Source: Planctomycetota bacterium
Lineage (GTDB): Bacteria; Planctomycetota; Planctomycetia; Planctomycetales; Planctomycetaceae
Assembly (NCBI GenBank): GCA_003670925.1
Contig: QWQG01000186.1
Span: 21,505 to 85,504 of the forward strand
Direction of reading: 5' to 3'
DNA: 64,000 nt
Both the position numbers and the translations under genes were made by a program. The notes under the pieces were generated by a model. It saw only the letters and a list, made by a program, of their open reading frames with translations, was not told the DNA's origin and searched no databases. The number at the start of each line of letters is the position of its first letter. The stretch's first letter is position 1. Shown here one piece after another: positions 50,958 to 59,628 of the stretch.

Positions 50958-51190
50958 TTACTCTGTGAACATGAACCAACGCTCGCCAACGCCGAGACGA
51001 TCCTGCACCGGTTCGCTATCGAGGCCGCTGGCATCGGCAAGCCGGACCATTGAAGCGGGACGATTGTCGTTCATGCCCTGTGGGGGGGGACGTTCGCCAC
51101 AATGCTTTCGACTTCGGGGGCTTTCGGCTTTCCATCGCAACTGGAAGCGTACGCCACGCCAGCAACCGCTGCCACGACAGGCAACCGCAA
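50958..51190 (-). pseudogene. Possible small lipoprotein gene interrupted by a frameshift at a C8 tract
   Basis: TTG at 51190 reads 'LRLPVVAAVAGVAYASSCDGKPKAPEVESIVANVPP' up to the C8 run (51082-51089). Adding one C joins it to the frame '...PQGMNDNRPASMVRLADASGLDSEPVQDRLGVGERWFMFTE*' ending at 50958. Confidence 0.4.
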
Positions 51191-51198
51191 AAAATCAC

Positions 51199-51612
51199 CT
51201 ACGGTGACTTTGCCTCGGCGGCTTTAATCACGAGCAGTTTGTGGTTTTCGACGTCGTACTGGTATTCTAGTCCCGGCGACAGCGCTGGCAGGTGAATGCT
51301 GTTCTCTTGGATGATGCGGGTCATGAATTCGTCGTACGAATCTGGATACCGCCCTTCTGATGCATTGAACAGGTTGACTGCGTGCTCGATCCCCAGCGCC
51401 GCCAACTGTTGTACCATGGGCTGATACGCTTCGAGCGGGGCGGTGATCGGGTTCGTGATCTTAACTGCCGGCTTAACAACTTCGGCGTCTGCATTCGGAT
51501 CAAATTCACCAATCTTATCCGTGGACTTCTGTTTGGGGGCAGAGAGTGGTTGGGATTCCACACAGCCCAACAGCAGAATCGCAGCCAATGCCATTGGCAA
51601 GTGTCGATACAT
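51199..51612 (-). CDS. Small lipoprotein of unknown function
   Basis: Lipobox-bearing N-terminus 'MYRHLPMALAAILLLGCVESQPLSAPKQK'; 'GIEHAVNLFNASEGRYPDSYDEFMTRIIQEN'. Confidence 0.75.
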   Translation of the reverse strand: MYRHLPMALAAILLLGCVESQPLSAPKQKSTDKIGEFDPNADAEVVKPAVKITNPITAPLEAYQPMVQQLAALGIEHAVNLFNASEGRYPDSYDEFMTRIIQENSIHLPALSPGLEYQYDVENHKLLVIKAAEAKSP

Positions 51613-51916
51613 GGTTTTCTCCTAGCGTTGTGTGACCTTACCCGCGAGAACTTGACGTCAATTCTTCGCAAGACCCACGCCCCTACTAGGCGGGTTAAGC
51701 ACAGAGACAAATGCCCCTCGTGCCAGCACCGCAGCATAGCACGCACAACTCATACAATCATCATCTCTGCCGAAATCATGTAACTAGACCGGGCTGCATC
51801 ACTGTTACATATAGCCGTTTTGTGGCTTCAAAACACCCCGGGGATGTTTCCAAAACTCACCAATCGATTCCATGTGGTACGTTCTCTGTGTGTGCAATAT
51901 TCGGAACGACAAGAAT

Positions 51917-52657
51917 ATGAGAGCCCTCCACATGGACCCCAGTCACCTTCAGGAACTCGTGACGCTCGAAGATAATTACTGGTGGCACGTAGCCAAACGC
52001 CAATTGGTGACGCGACTCATGCAGCGTTACTGCCCGGCTCCAGGACGACTGGTGGAAGGCGGAATCGGCTCTGGCCGGAACCTTGTCGCGTTCGCTGAAC
52101 TCGGCTACGAAGTGACGGGGTTCGATCTGATGCCGGAATCAGTGCGGCATGTCCGCAATCGCGGCATTGAAGATGTTCGCGTCCACGACCTTGGCCAGCC
52201 ATGGCCGGTAGATGCATCTTCGCTGCGTGCTGTAGTCTTGCTAGACGTGCTAGAGCATCTGGAAGACCCGATTAAGGTGCTGCGTCATGCTTACACGGCA
52301 TTGGAAGAAGGTGGTGCCGTAATTGCCACTGTACCTGCTCATCCATGGTTGTATAGTCGCTGGGACGAACAGCTTGGGCACTTTCGTCGTTACACGACAC
52401 AAGAGTTTCGACATCAAGCCAACGAAGCAGGTTTCCGTGTTTCATTCCTTAACTACTGGAATAGTTTCACCATGCCGGCAGCCGTTGTTGTCCGCAGTTG
52501 GGAAAAGTTGTTTCCGAGCCGTACACAACCCGACTTTCCGTCTGTCTCGTCATTCACCAACCGCGCGCTACTCACAGCTGCCGCGGCTGAACGCGGATGG
52601 CTGATGAACCTTGGACTTCCCACCGGATTGTCACTTGCCGGAGTACTGCAGAAATGA
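51917..52657 (+). CDS. Class I SAM-dependent methyltransferase
   Basis: 'DNYWWHVAKRQLVTRLMQRYCPAPGRLVEGGIGSGRNLVAFAELGYEVTGFDLMPESV', 'VLLDVLEHLEDPIKVLRHAYTALEEGGAVIATVPAH'. Start may be 51872, 51917 or 51932. Confidence 0.88.
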   Translation: MRALHMDPSHLQELVTLEDNYWWHVAKRQLVTRLMQRYCPAPGRLVEGGIGSGRNLVAFAELGYEVTGFDLMPESVRHVRNRGIEDVRVHDLGQPWPVDASSLRAVVLLDVLEHLEDPIKVLRHAYTALEEGGAVIATVPAHPWLYSRWDEQLGHFRRYTTQEFRHQANEAGFRVSFLNYWNSFTMPAAVVVRSWEKLFPSRTQPDFPSVSSFTNRALLTAAAAERGWLMNLGLPTGLSLAGVLQK

Positions 52658-53739
52658 AAGTGCCGCTGCCCCGCCTCGCTCGTGATCGTCGCACGGCGAC
52701 AGTATCCGTGGTGTTGCCAGTATTCAATGAAACTGCGATTCTACAAGAACTGAATCGTCGGATCGTGACAGTCCTTGAACGGACGACACCGCGTTTCGAA
52801 GTTGTCTATATTAACGATGGTTCGTCCGATGGCTCCCGCGAAAACCTGAACACTCTCGCGGCACAGGATCGGCGGATTGTCGTGGTGCATCTGTCCCGAA
52901 ATTTTGGACATCAGCCGGCCGTCCATGCTGGGCTAGAACATGCGACGGGCGATGTCGTGATCGTGATGGATTCTGACCTGCAGGATAATCCCGAAGCCAT
53001 TCCAGCATTTCTGGATCAATGGGAACGGGGATCGGATGTGGTGTACGCGGAGCGTACAAATCGCAAAGAATCACTGCTGAAGCGTGCCTTGTTTTATAGC
53101 TTTTACCGCGTGCTGAACGCGATCGCCGACAGCCCAATCCCTGCCGATGCAGGTAACTTCGGACTCATGGATCGAGCCGTTGTAGATGCCGTGTTGTCGT
53201 TGCCCGAACGTGAACGATTCTTTCCGGGGTTACGGAGTTGGGCGGGGTTTCGTCAGACTGGAATTGCCGTCGAGCGAGCCGCGCGGCACGACGATCACCC
53301 ACGCGTATCGTTGCGCGGATTGTTTACTCTTGCCAAAACTGCTGTTTTCTCGTTTTCTTCTTTTCCACTAAAGTTTTTTTACGTAATTGCTGGCATGTCT
53401 GCCGCGATCTGCATGAGTACGTTTGGCTTCGTGTTGTGGCATCGGCTGTTCACAGGACTCGCGATCCCAGGTTGGGCATCAGTCATCATTACAGCTTCAT
53501 TTTTTGGATCACTGAATGCCCTAGGGATCTCGATTCTGGGCGAATACGTGATCCGAATTTACGATCAGGTGAGAGCGCGTCCAGTATATCTGACAGCTGA
53601 GACTCTGAATGTAGGTATGGTCCCAGCTGCTCCCCTGCAGAGCGGAACGCATCAAGCCGATGTGGAATTCCGTCGAATTCAAGAATTGCTGTCTGCCTTG
53701 CAGCAGGAATACGCCTCCTCAGACAAAATTCCAATCTAA
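52654..53739 (+). CDS. Family 2 glycosyltransferase, polyprenyl-phosphate sugar transferase-like (GtrB/DPM1 type)
   Basis: 'VSVVLPVFNETAILQELNRRI', 'VYINDGSSDGSRENL', 'LSRNFGHQPAVHAGLEHATGDVVIVMDSDLQDNPEAIPAFL', two C-terminal TMs. ATGA overlap with upstream methyltransferase. Confidence 0.92.
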   Translation: MKVPLPRLARDRRTATVSVVLPVFNETAILQELNRRIVTVLERTTPRFEVVYINDGSSDGSRENLNTLAAQDRRIVVVHLSRNFGHQPAVHAGLEHATGDVVIVMDSDLQDNPEAIPAFLDQWERGSDVVYAERTNRKESLLKRALFYSFYRVLNAIADSPIPADAGNFGLMDRAVVDAVLSLPERERFFPGLRSWAGFRQTGIAVERAARHDDHPRVSLRGLFTLAKTAVFSFSSFPLKFFYVIAGMSAAICMSTFGFVLWHRLFTGLAIPGWASVIITASFFGSLNALGISILGEYVIRIYDQVRARPVYLTAETLNVGMVPAAPLQSGTHQADVEFRRIQELLSALQQEYASSDKIPI

Positions 53740-53808
53740 TCACGCTGCCTATTTTTTAATCTAAGTAGTCTAATTTAAACTCGTTTGTTCTAACTACTGA
53801 AAACGATT

Positions 53809-55128
53809 ATGAAAATCACGATGATTGGAACGGGTTACGTCGGACTTGTAACCGGCACGTGTTTCGCAGAAAGTGGAAACGATGTCACGTGTCTGGACAT
53901 CGATAGCCGCAAAATTCAACTCCTCAATGATGGAGGCGTGCCGATCTACGAACCAGGTCTGGAAGAGCTCGTCAAACGCAATACGAGTGCCGGTCGTCTT
54001 AGTTTTACTGACAGTTACGAAGATGCCATTTCAGCGGCCGAATGTGTCTTTATCTGCGTCGGGACACCACAGGACGAATCGGGCGCCGCCGATCTGCGAT
54101 ACGTGCAGAGTGCGGCCGAGAACATGGCTCCTTATCTGAACCCCGAGACCGTGGTTGTCTGCAAAAGCACCGTACCTGTCGGCACGAATCGCCGAGTAGC
54201 CACATGGATTAAAGCGAAAACCGACACGCCATTTAGCATTGCATCAAATCCTGAATTCCTCAAGGAAGGTGCGGCTATTGACGACTTTACAAAACCCGAC
54301 CGTGTGGTCGTGGGTGTCGATAATCCCGCTGCAGCCGAAATTCTGCTCGAATTATACAAGCCGTTTCTGCGGACTGAGAAGCCCTTCATTTCTGTGGGGA
54401 TCGAAAGCGCAGAGATGATCAAGTATGCGGCCAACTGTATGTTGGCCACGAAGATTAGTTTTATTAACGAGATGGCAAACATCTGTGAGTTGGTTGGGGC
54501 AGACATCAACGAAGTTCGAAAAGGTATCGGTCACGATGCACGGATTGGATTCTCGTTTCTCTTTCCTGGCGTCGGCTACGGGGGATCGTGTTTTCCGAAA
54601 GACGTCAGAGCACTCGCGGCACTCGCTGCCGAATATGGCGTCGAGCCGCGCATCCTGCGAACTGTTGATGAGACCAATAACCAGCAGAAGCAGGTGCTGT
54701 TTCGAAAACTGCTGGCTTACTTTGCAGGTGACCTGTCCGGACGAACGATCGCCGTCTGGGGATTGAGTTTTAAACCACGGACCGATGATATTCGCGAATC
54801 TCCTGCGCTGGTCTTAATTCACAGCCTAGTGGATGCTGGCGCAATCGTGAAAGTTCATGATCCTGTCTCGCTCGAAAATGCGAGAAAAGTAATGGGCGAT
54901 AGAATCACGTACTGCGATCATCATTACGATGCTTGCGACGGTGCCGATGCCATCGCAATCGTGACGGAATGGAATGAATTTAGGAATCCGGATTTCGACT
55001 ATATTAAGCTCAAAATGAAATCTCCGGTCATCTTTGACGGACGCAATTTGTACGACCGCACCAAAATGGCTGCTCGTGGTTTTTACTACTCAGGCATTGG
55101 GCTGAGCCCGTTGTCAGTTCGTAAGTAG
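53809..55128 (+). CDS. UDP-glucose 6-dehydrogenase
   Basis: '[32 protein letters not shown]', '[12 protein letters not shown]', '[24 protein letters not shown]', '[16 protein letters not shown]'. Confidence 0.96.
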   Translation: MKITMIGTGYVGLVTGTCFAESGNDVTCLDIDSRKIQLLNDGGVPIYEPGLEELVKRNTSAGRLSFTDSYEDAISAAECVFICVGTPQDESGAADLRYVQSAAENMAPYLNPETVVVCKSTVPVGTNRRVATWIKAKTDTPFSIASNPEFLKEGAAIDDFTKPDRVVVGVDNPAAAEILLELYKPFLRTEKPFISVGIESAEMIKYAANCMLATKISFINEMANICELVGADINEVRKGIGHDARIGFSFLFPGVGYGGSCFPKDVRALAALAAEYGVEPRILRTVDETNNQQKQVLFRKLLAYFAGDLSGRTIAVWGLSFKPRTDDIRESPALVLIHSLVDAGAIVKVHDPVSLENARKVMGDRITYCDHHYDACDGADAIAIVTEWNEFRNPDFDYIKLKMKSPVIFDGRNLYDRTKMAARGFYYSGIGLSPLSVRK

Positions 55129-55193
55129 ATCGCCTCCGCCGGAAGATCGGTTCCCGGATTATTAGTGAAAATTTCGTCATCACGCTGGTGCTT

Positions 55194-56414
55194 TTACGGA
55201 AAATCTACGTCCATCTGGGCTCGAGTGTTGAGCGTACGATGGATGCGTTTCCACCAGAACCATCGCTGCGGTTCTGAAATATCGACACTGAATTCTGCGT
55301 TATCCGGCAACTTCGCAAGGACACGGCAAATCAGTTCGCGTTGAAATCGAGCTTGTGGATAGAGTGGGGATTCGGTTTCGGCGAGGGACCAACGATCAAG
55401 CCTGACGACCACCCAGTCGCCCAAAGGTGCCGGTCCTGAAATATGTGGTTGTAGGCTTTGGTCGAGATCGCGTGTGCTGGATTCTCGGACACGAAGGACC
55501 CATGTTTCCGGGCGTGTTGAATACAGTTGCCATGCTGGCCAATTGTCAGCAATGCCGAAGAGGCCAGACAGCGGAAACAGCCACACAAAACAACTCGCGA
55601 CGCGATAACTCCAGTGCTGCCCAGTCTGCAATGGCGGCGCAGCTATGATACGACCCGAAAACACAACCGGAAGAAGGCACAGAAAGCACAAGTTCCAGAT
55701 GAACACGGCCGTATGATGTCTAAGTCCCAACGGCCCAAGTGCCAGCAGCAGCGTCCCGTGCAACAACATCGCCAACAGCATGCCAGAGTGTCGGGACTTC
55801 GGCCACAATAATAGCAGTCCTACGCCGAGTTCCCCGAGGTTAAATCCATGGCATAGGATTTCGCTTACCCTTCCGGCAAGTAGTTCAGGTTGAATCCCAA
55901 ACATCCACAACAATTGATCCACGATGGCTGCCGACATTCCTACATGTGCCAGCGGGGCCATCCGGGAAAACGCAGAACAGACATAGATGGACGCCAACAG
56001 GCCGCGGAACAGTTGGAGTCCTTCTTGTGGTTTGAAAAAGGACGTTGCCACGCCACAGATAAATAACCAGTGCCATGCTTGGATACGATGCTGGTTGCAA
56101 ACACAAAGCATTAATGCTGCGGCAAGAGCTGCAATCCGCATGACTTTGTCAGTTGGGCGGTCTCCGGTAGCGCCTGCGACAAATATGCACACGGTTAATA
56201 AGATACAGAGAAAGATGCGGTCTGCCACGATTGGCAGCGAAAAATCGTGCATTAGAGGGATCGCTGGAAACGAACTGTTTCCCCACCAGAGCGGCCAGGT
56301 GACGGCAATCAAAAGAATCTCAAATCCCGCTAAAATCCGCACGGCTTTTCCGCAACGACAATGCCTGTCATTGGAGTAAGATAATGCACAAGTTACAGTG
56401 GGGATTGTGAACAC
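55194..56414 (-). CDS. Polytopic membrane protein, HTTM-like (uncertain)
   Basis: Multiple hydrophobic helices; 'ICHGFNLGELGVGLLLLWPKSRHSGMLLAMLLHGTLLLALGPLGLRHHTAVFIWNLCFLCLLP' and a soluble C-terminal region. Confidence 0.72.
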   Translation of the reverse strand: MFTIPTVTCALSYSNDRHCRCGKAVRILAGFEILLIAVTWPLWWGNSSFPAIPLMHDFSLPIVADRIFLCILLTVCIFVAGATGDRPTDKVMRIAALAAALMLCVCNQHRIQAWHWLFICGVATSFFKPQEGLQLFRGLLASIYVCSAFSRMAPLAHVGMSAAIVDQLLWMFGIQPELLAGRVSEILCHGFNLGELGVGLLLLWPKSRHSGMLLAMLLHGTLLLALGPLGLRHHTAVFIWNLCFLCLLPVVFSGRIIAAPPLQTGQHWSYRVASCFVWLFPLSGLFGIADNWPAWQLYSTRPETWVLRVRESSTRDLDQSLQPHISGPAPLGDWVVVRLDRWSLAETESPLYPQARFQRELICRVLAKLPDNAEFSVDISEPQRWFWWKRIHRTLNTRAQMDVDFP

Positions 56415-56511
56415 GATGCGTTTTGTTCGTCAGTAGTCAGTGGAAATTCATGATGCGATCCTCAGACAAAGCCTGCGTGACTATAGTACAGCCTCGATTG
56501 AATGGAACGAA

Positions 56512-57219
56512 ATGCAAACAGTTTTTGTCACCGGAACAGATACGAACGTTGGTAAGACGTATGTTGCATGTCTGCTCATTCGAAAATTGTGGGCGACTGG
56601 ACTGGTAACCGGGGCTTACAAGCCCGTCTGTAGCGGGGCCGAATTCGACGTGCAGGGCCATCCTTTCTGGCCAGATATCGAGGCCCTGAGAACAGCTGCA
56701 GGAGCAGAATTGCCCGTTGATCTGATCTGTCCACAACGATTTTTAGCGGCTGTCGCTCCGCCAGTGGCCGCAGAACAGGAAGGATTAATGGTTTCCAATG
56801 ACTTGCTGTTGCATGGTTTTTTCGCATGGACGACAAAAGCGGATGCTCTAATTGTGGAAGGTGCTGGCGGCATTTACTGCCCACTGTCGAATGAACTCAC
56901 CGTCTTGGATTTGGCAACGCAAATTCAGGCTCCTGTGATTGTTGTCGCTCCGAATCGCCTTGGCGTCATTAGCCACACGCGACTGACCGTCGATCGTCTT
57001 CGTCAGAGTGGACTTGATGTCGCAGCCGTGATCCTGAATGAAGCACAACTCGCAGACGCCGCTGATTTGTCGCGGACGACAAATGCCAAACAATTGTCGC
57101 ATTGGATTCCAGATGTCGCAGTTTTGCATGTAGCATTTCATGATGAGGCGATCAGAATCCTCGCTCACGATCAGGTTCTCACGAATCCACTTCTGAAACG
57201 CATCGTTTCAACATCTTGA
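56512..57219 (+). CDS. bioD: Dethiobiotin synthetase
   Basis: 'MQTVFVTGTDTNVGKTYVACLLIRKL', 'GAYKPVCSGAE', 'LIVEGAGGIYCPLSNELTVLDLA'. Confidence 0.94.
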   Translation: MQTVFVTGTDTNVGKTYVACLLIRKLWATGLVTGAYKPVCSGAEFDVQGHPFWPDIEALRTAAGAELPVDLICPQRFLAAVAPPVAAEQEGLMVSNDLLLHGFFAWTTKADALIVEGAGGIYCPLSNELTVLDLATQIQAPVIVVAPNRLGVISHTRLTVDRLRQSGLDVAAVILNEAQLADAADLSRTTNAKQLSHWIPDVAVLHVAFHDEAIRILAHDQVLTNPLLKRIVSTS

Positions 57220-57223
57220 ACGT

Positions 57224-58183
57224 TTACCCTGCGGGACATCTCGTTAACTGCTGATGATTCAGCAGGGTCTCCAGATGGATTTCCACACAATCTGCAAGGC
57301 GCTCGATGTTGTAGCCCCCTTCCAGAATACTCACCAGTCTTCCGTTGCAGTGCGTGTCTGCCACCTGGAGTACGAGTTCCGTGAGGGTGGAAAAGTCCTC
57401 AGTCTCCAGACCGAGCGATCCCACCGGATCATCCACGTGTGCGTCGAAACCGGCGCTGACGATAATCAGATCTGGTCTCATCGAATCGGCGGCGTGGGTG
57501 AGCATGTTTTCGAAGGCCGACAAATAGTCGCGTCTTGAAATTCCGAATTCGAGCGGCAGATTGAACGTGGCACCTAAACCGGAACCGCGTCCGGTTTCCG
57601 TCTTGCGGCCGGTCCCGGGATAAAAGGGAAATCGATGAGCAGAGAAAAATCCAACTTGTTCGTCTTCGTAAAATATATCCTGCGTCCCATTGCCATGATG
57701 CACGTCCCAGTCCACAACGAGCACGCGATCTAGCCCCAAGCGTTGCACAGCGGTTCGCGCGGCAATCGCGGCGTTTCCAAATAGGCAAAATCCCATCGGG
57801 GCGTCAGGCACAGCGTGATGGCCTGGTGGTCGCACCAAACACAACGCGGTGGAATCGCAACCATTGACGACTCTTGAGACAGCATCCACCGCCGCGCCGG
57901 CCGCAAGAATCGCGACCTCGGCTGACGCCGTACTCATCACCGTATCGACTTCAACGCGCCCCCCACCAGCGGCGGAGAATTCACGAATGTATTCCAGATG
58001 ACATGCCGGGTGAACGCGCAGAATATCGTCATCGGCAGCCGATACGACAGAATGTTGCGTGCAGCGACTGAGAAGATCAGACTGCGCAAGTTTTGCGTGA
58101 ATTGCCTGCAGCCGCTGCGGGGATTCCGGATGCGCACCCGTCTGATGCAGAAGAAAGCGGTCGTCGCGATAAAGCAGCGTCAT
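57224..58183 (-). CDS. Histone deacetylase-family (AcuC-like) amidohydrolase
   Basis: 'HPESPQRLQAI', 'RPPGHHAVPDAPMGFCLFGNAAIAARTAV', 'VLVVDWDVHHGNGTQDIFY', 'IIVSAGFDAHVDDP', 'SILEGGYN'. Confidence 0.95.
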   Translation of the reverse strand: MTLLYRDDRFLLHQTGAHPESPQRLQAIHAKLAQSDLLSRCTQHSVVSAADDDILRVHPACHLEYIREFSAAGGGRVEVDTVMSTASAEVAILAAGAAVDAVSRVVNGCDSTALCLVRPPGHHAVPDAPMGFCLFGNAAIAARTAVQRLGLDRVLVVDWDVHHGNGTQDIFYEDEQVGFFSAHRFPFYPGTGRKTETGRGSGLGATFNLPLEFGISRRDYLSAFENMLTHAADSMRPDLIIVSAGFDAHVDDPVGSLGLETEDFSTLTELVLQVADTHCNGRLVSILEGGYNIERLADCVEIHLETLLNHQQLTRCPAG

Positions 58184-59628
58184 TCCGCCAGTCCCTTGGC
58201 GAACGCATCCTCCGGCAGATCACGCCCTGTCAGTTCACGAAACTGAAGGTTTAACTGAATGGCAAAGACCGAAGTCGGGTCAAGGTACCTTGCGCCACGT
58301 GCATGAGCTTCTTCAGCAAAGGGAGACCCACGCAAACCAACCGTTAAATCGACCACCGTCATTCGTTCACGAATCATGGAGGGGTTGACCTGCCCTTTGG
58401 CCACGCCACACGGCAATCCGAAGTCGGCAAGAATTAATATATCCGTCCGCAGATCATGCACCGCGTTCCAGCCAACGTGCCGCACACCAACAGCGCGGGC
58501 CATGGTGGCCGCAGTATTGTCAGATGGACCAGCGAGGCTGACAGCGGCACCCTTCTGACTGAAGAAAATTGCCGCCCCACGCGCCCTAGCACTATTGCCG
58601 ATCACCGTGACCGAACCACGCGAAGCCCATTCAGTACTGCCAGTCACAACAGCCCCAGCCTTATCAACAGCTTCAAACGTCGTACAAATCCCCTTCCAGC
58701 CGCCACCCGCGACTTCCTTCAACACATCAATCCGATCTGATGCCGTTGCCAACTCGTCCCGCGATGCCGCGAGTGAAGTCAGGTCACCTTCGTACGCCGG
58801 ATCGACAATTAACCCGTTGATCTTCATTTTCTCTAACATCTTTGGGAATTTTGAAAGATCGCCAGGGAGCAGCGGCAGACAACGAATGGGTTTTTCCATG
58901 GAAGAAAATGCCGCATTAATAACTCGTGCGGCGATGTTTTCGGAATCTCCATAACCGATGATTCCGACAAAGCGAGTTTTCGAATTGATCTCTCCGCAGC
59001 GGTAATCTTCCTGCAACTGCCAGACGGTGGACTGCTTCGCAAAGGCCTCCATCCCGCGTTCTAAAGCGGCATAGATCCAAGGCGAACCGTACTTTCGCCC
59101 AAGCAACGAAAATGTCAGTCCCGATCGACCAAATCCAATCCCAACAATCGGTACTTCACGAGGTTGAGTGACTGCCGCTAGCAGTGGCCAAGCGCCGTCA
59201 AGATCTTCAGTGAGCCACGTGAACTTGACGACGTCGGCCTTCGCTTTGCAACACTGAGCGAAGATTTCATCAATTTTTGAAAGCGGACGATTGAGGTTCG
59301 TGTAGGCGATGACGCGTTTCGTCTGACCGAAGCGTGGAATTTTTTCGGCCATCTCAAGGTCCAATTCAACGTACGCCGGGCCCGCGACAATCGCTTCCCG
59401 CAGCAACTGCATCCGCTGAGTTTCGTTGCCCTTCCACTTGCCTCCATCTTGCTCGCGGCGACAGGAAACCAACATGGGTGTATCCACCATCTTGATCAAT
59501 TCGCCGACATTAGGTTCGGCGATAAAGTGATCAAGACACAATTCAATCAAGTCGCACTTACGCGAGGCATTGAGCAGATCTGCAGGTGCCAGCGTACGCG
59601 AAGTCGGTGTCACAGAAATACAAATCAT
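58180..59628 (-). CDS. AroD-AroE-like fusion (type I 3-dehydroquinate dehydratase + shikimate dehydrogenase folds), catalytic motifs appear degenerate
   Basis: N-terminal DHQ dehydratase-like 'LLNASRKCDLIELCLDHF...SCRREQDGGKWKGNETQRMQLLREAI', 'ADVVKFTWLTEDLDGAWPLL', 'KYGSPWIYAAL'; C-terminal AroE-like 'GSVTVIGNSARARGAAIFFSQKGAAVSLAG...FAIQLNLQFRELTG'. Confidence 0.82.
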   Translation of the reverse strand: MICISVTPTSRTLAPADLLNASRKCDLIELCLDHFIAEPNVGELIKMVDTPMLVSCRREQDGGKWKGNETQRMQLLREAIVAGPAYVELDLEMAEKIPRFGQTKRVIAYTNLNRPLSKIDEIFAQCCKAKADVVKFTWLTEDLDGAWPLLAAVTQPREVPIVGIGFGRSGLTFSLLGRKYGSPWIYAALERGMEAFAKQSTVWQLQEDYRCGEINSKTRFVGIIGYGDSENIAARVINAAFSSMEKPIRCLPLLPGDLSKFPKMLEKMKINGLIVDPAYEGDLTSLAASRDELATASDRIDVLKEVAGGGWKGICTTFEAVDKAGAVVTGSTEWASRGSVTVIGNSARARGAAIFFSQKGAAVSLAGPSDNTAATMARAVGVRHVGWNAVHDLRTDILILADFGLPCGVAKGQVNPSMIRERMTVVDLTVGLRGSPFAEEAHARGARYLDPTSVFAIQLNLQFRELTGRDLPEDAFAKGLAE

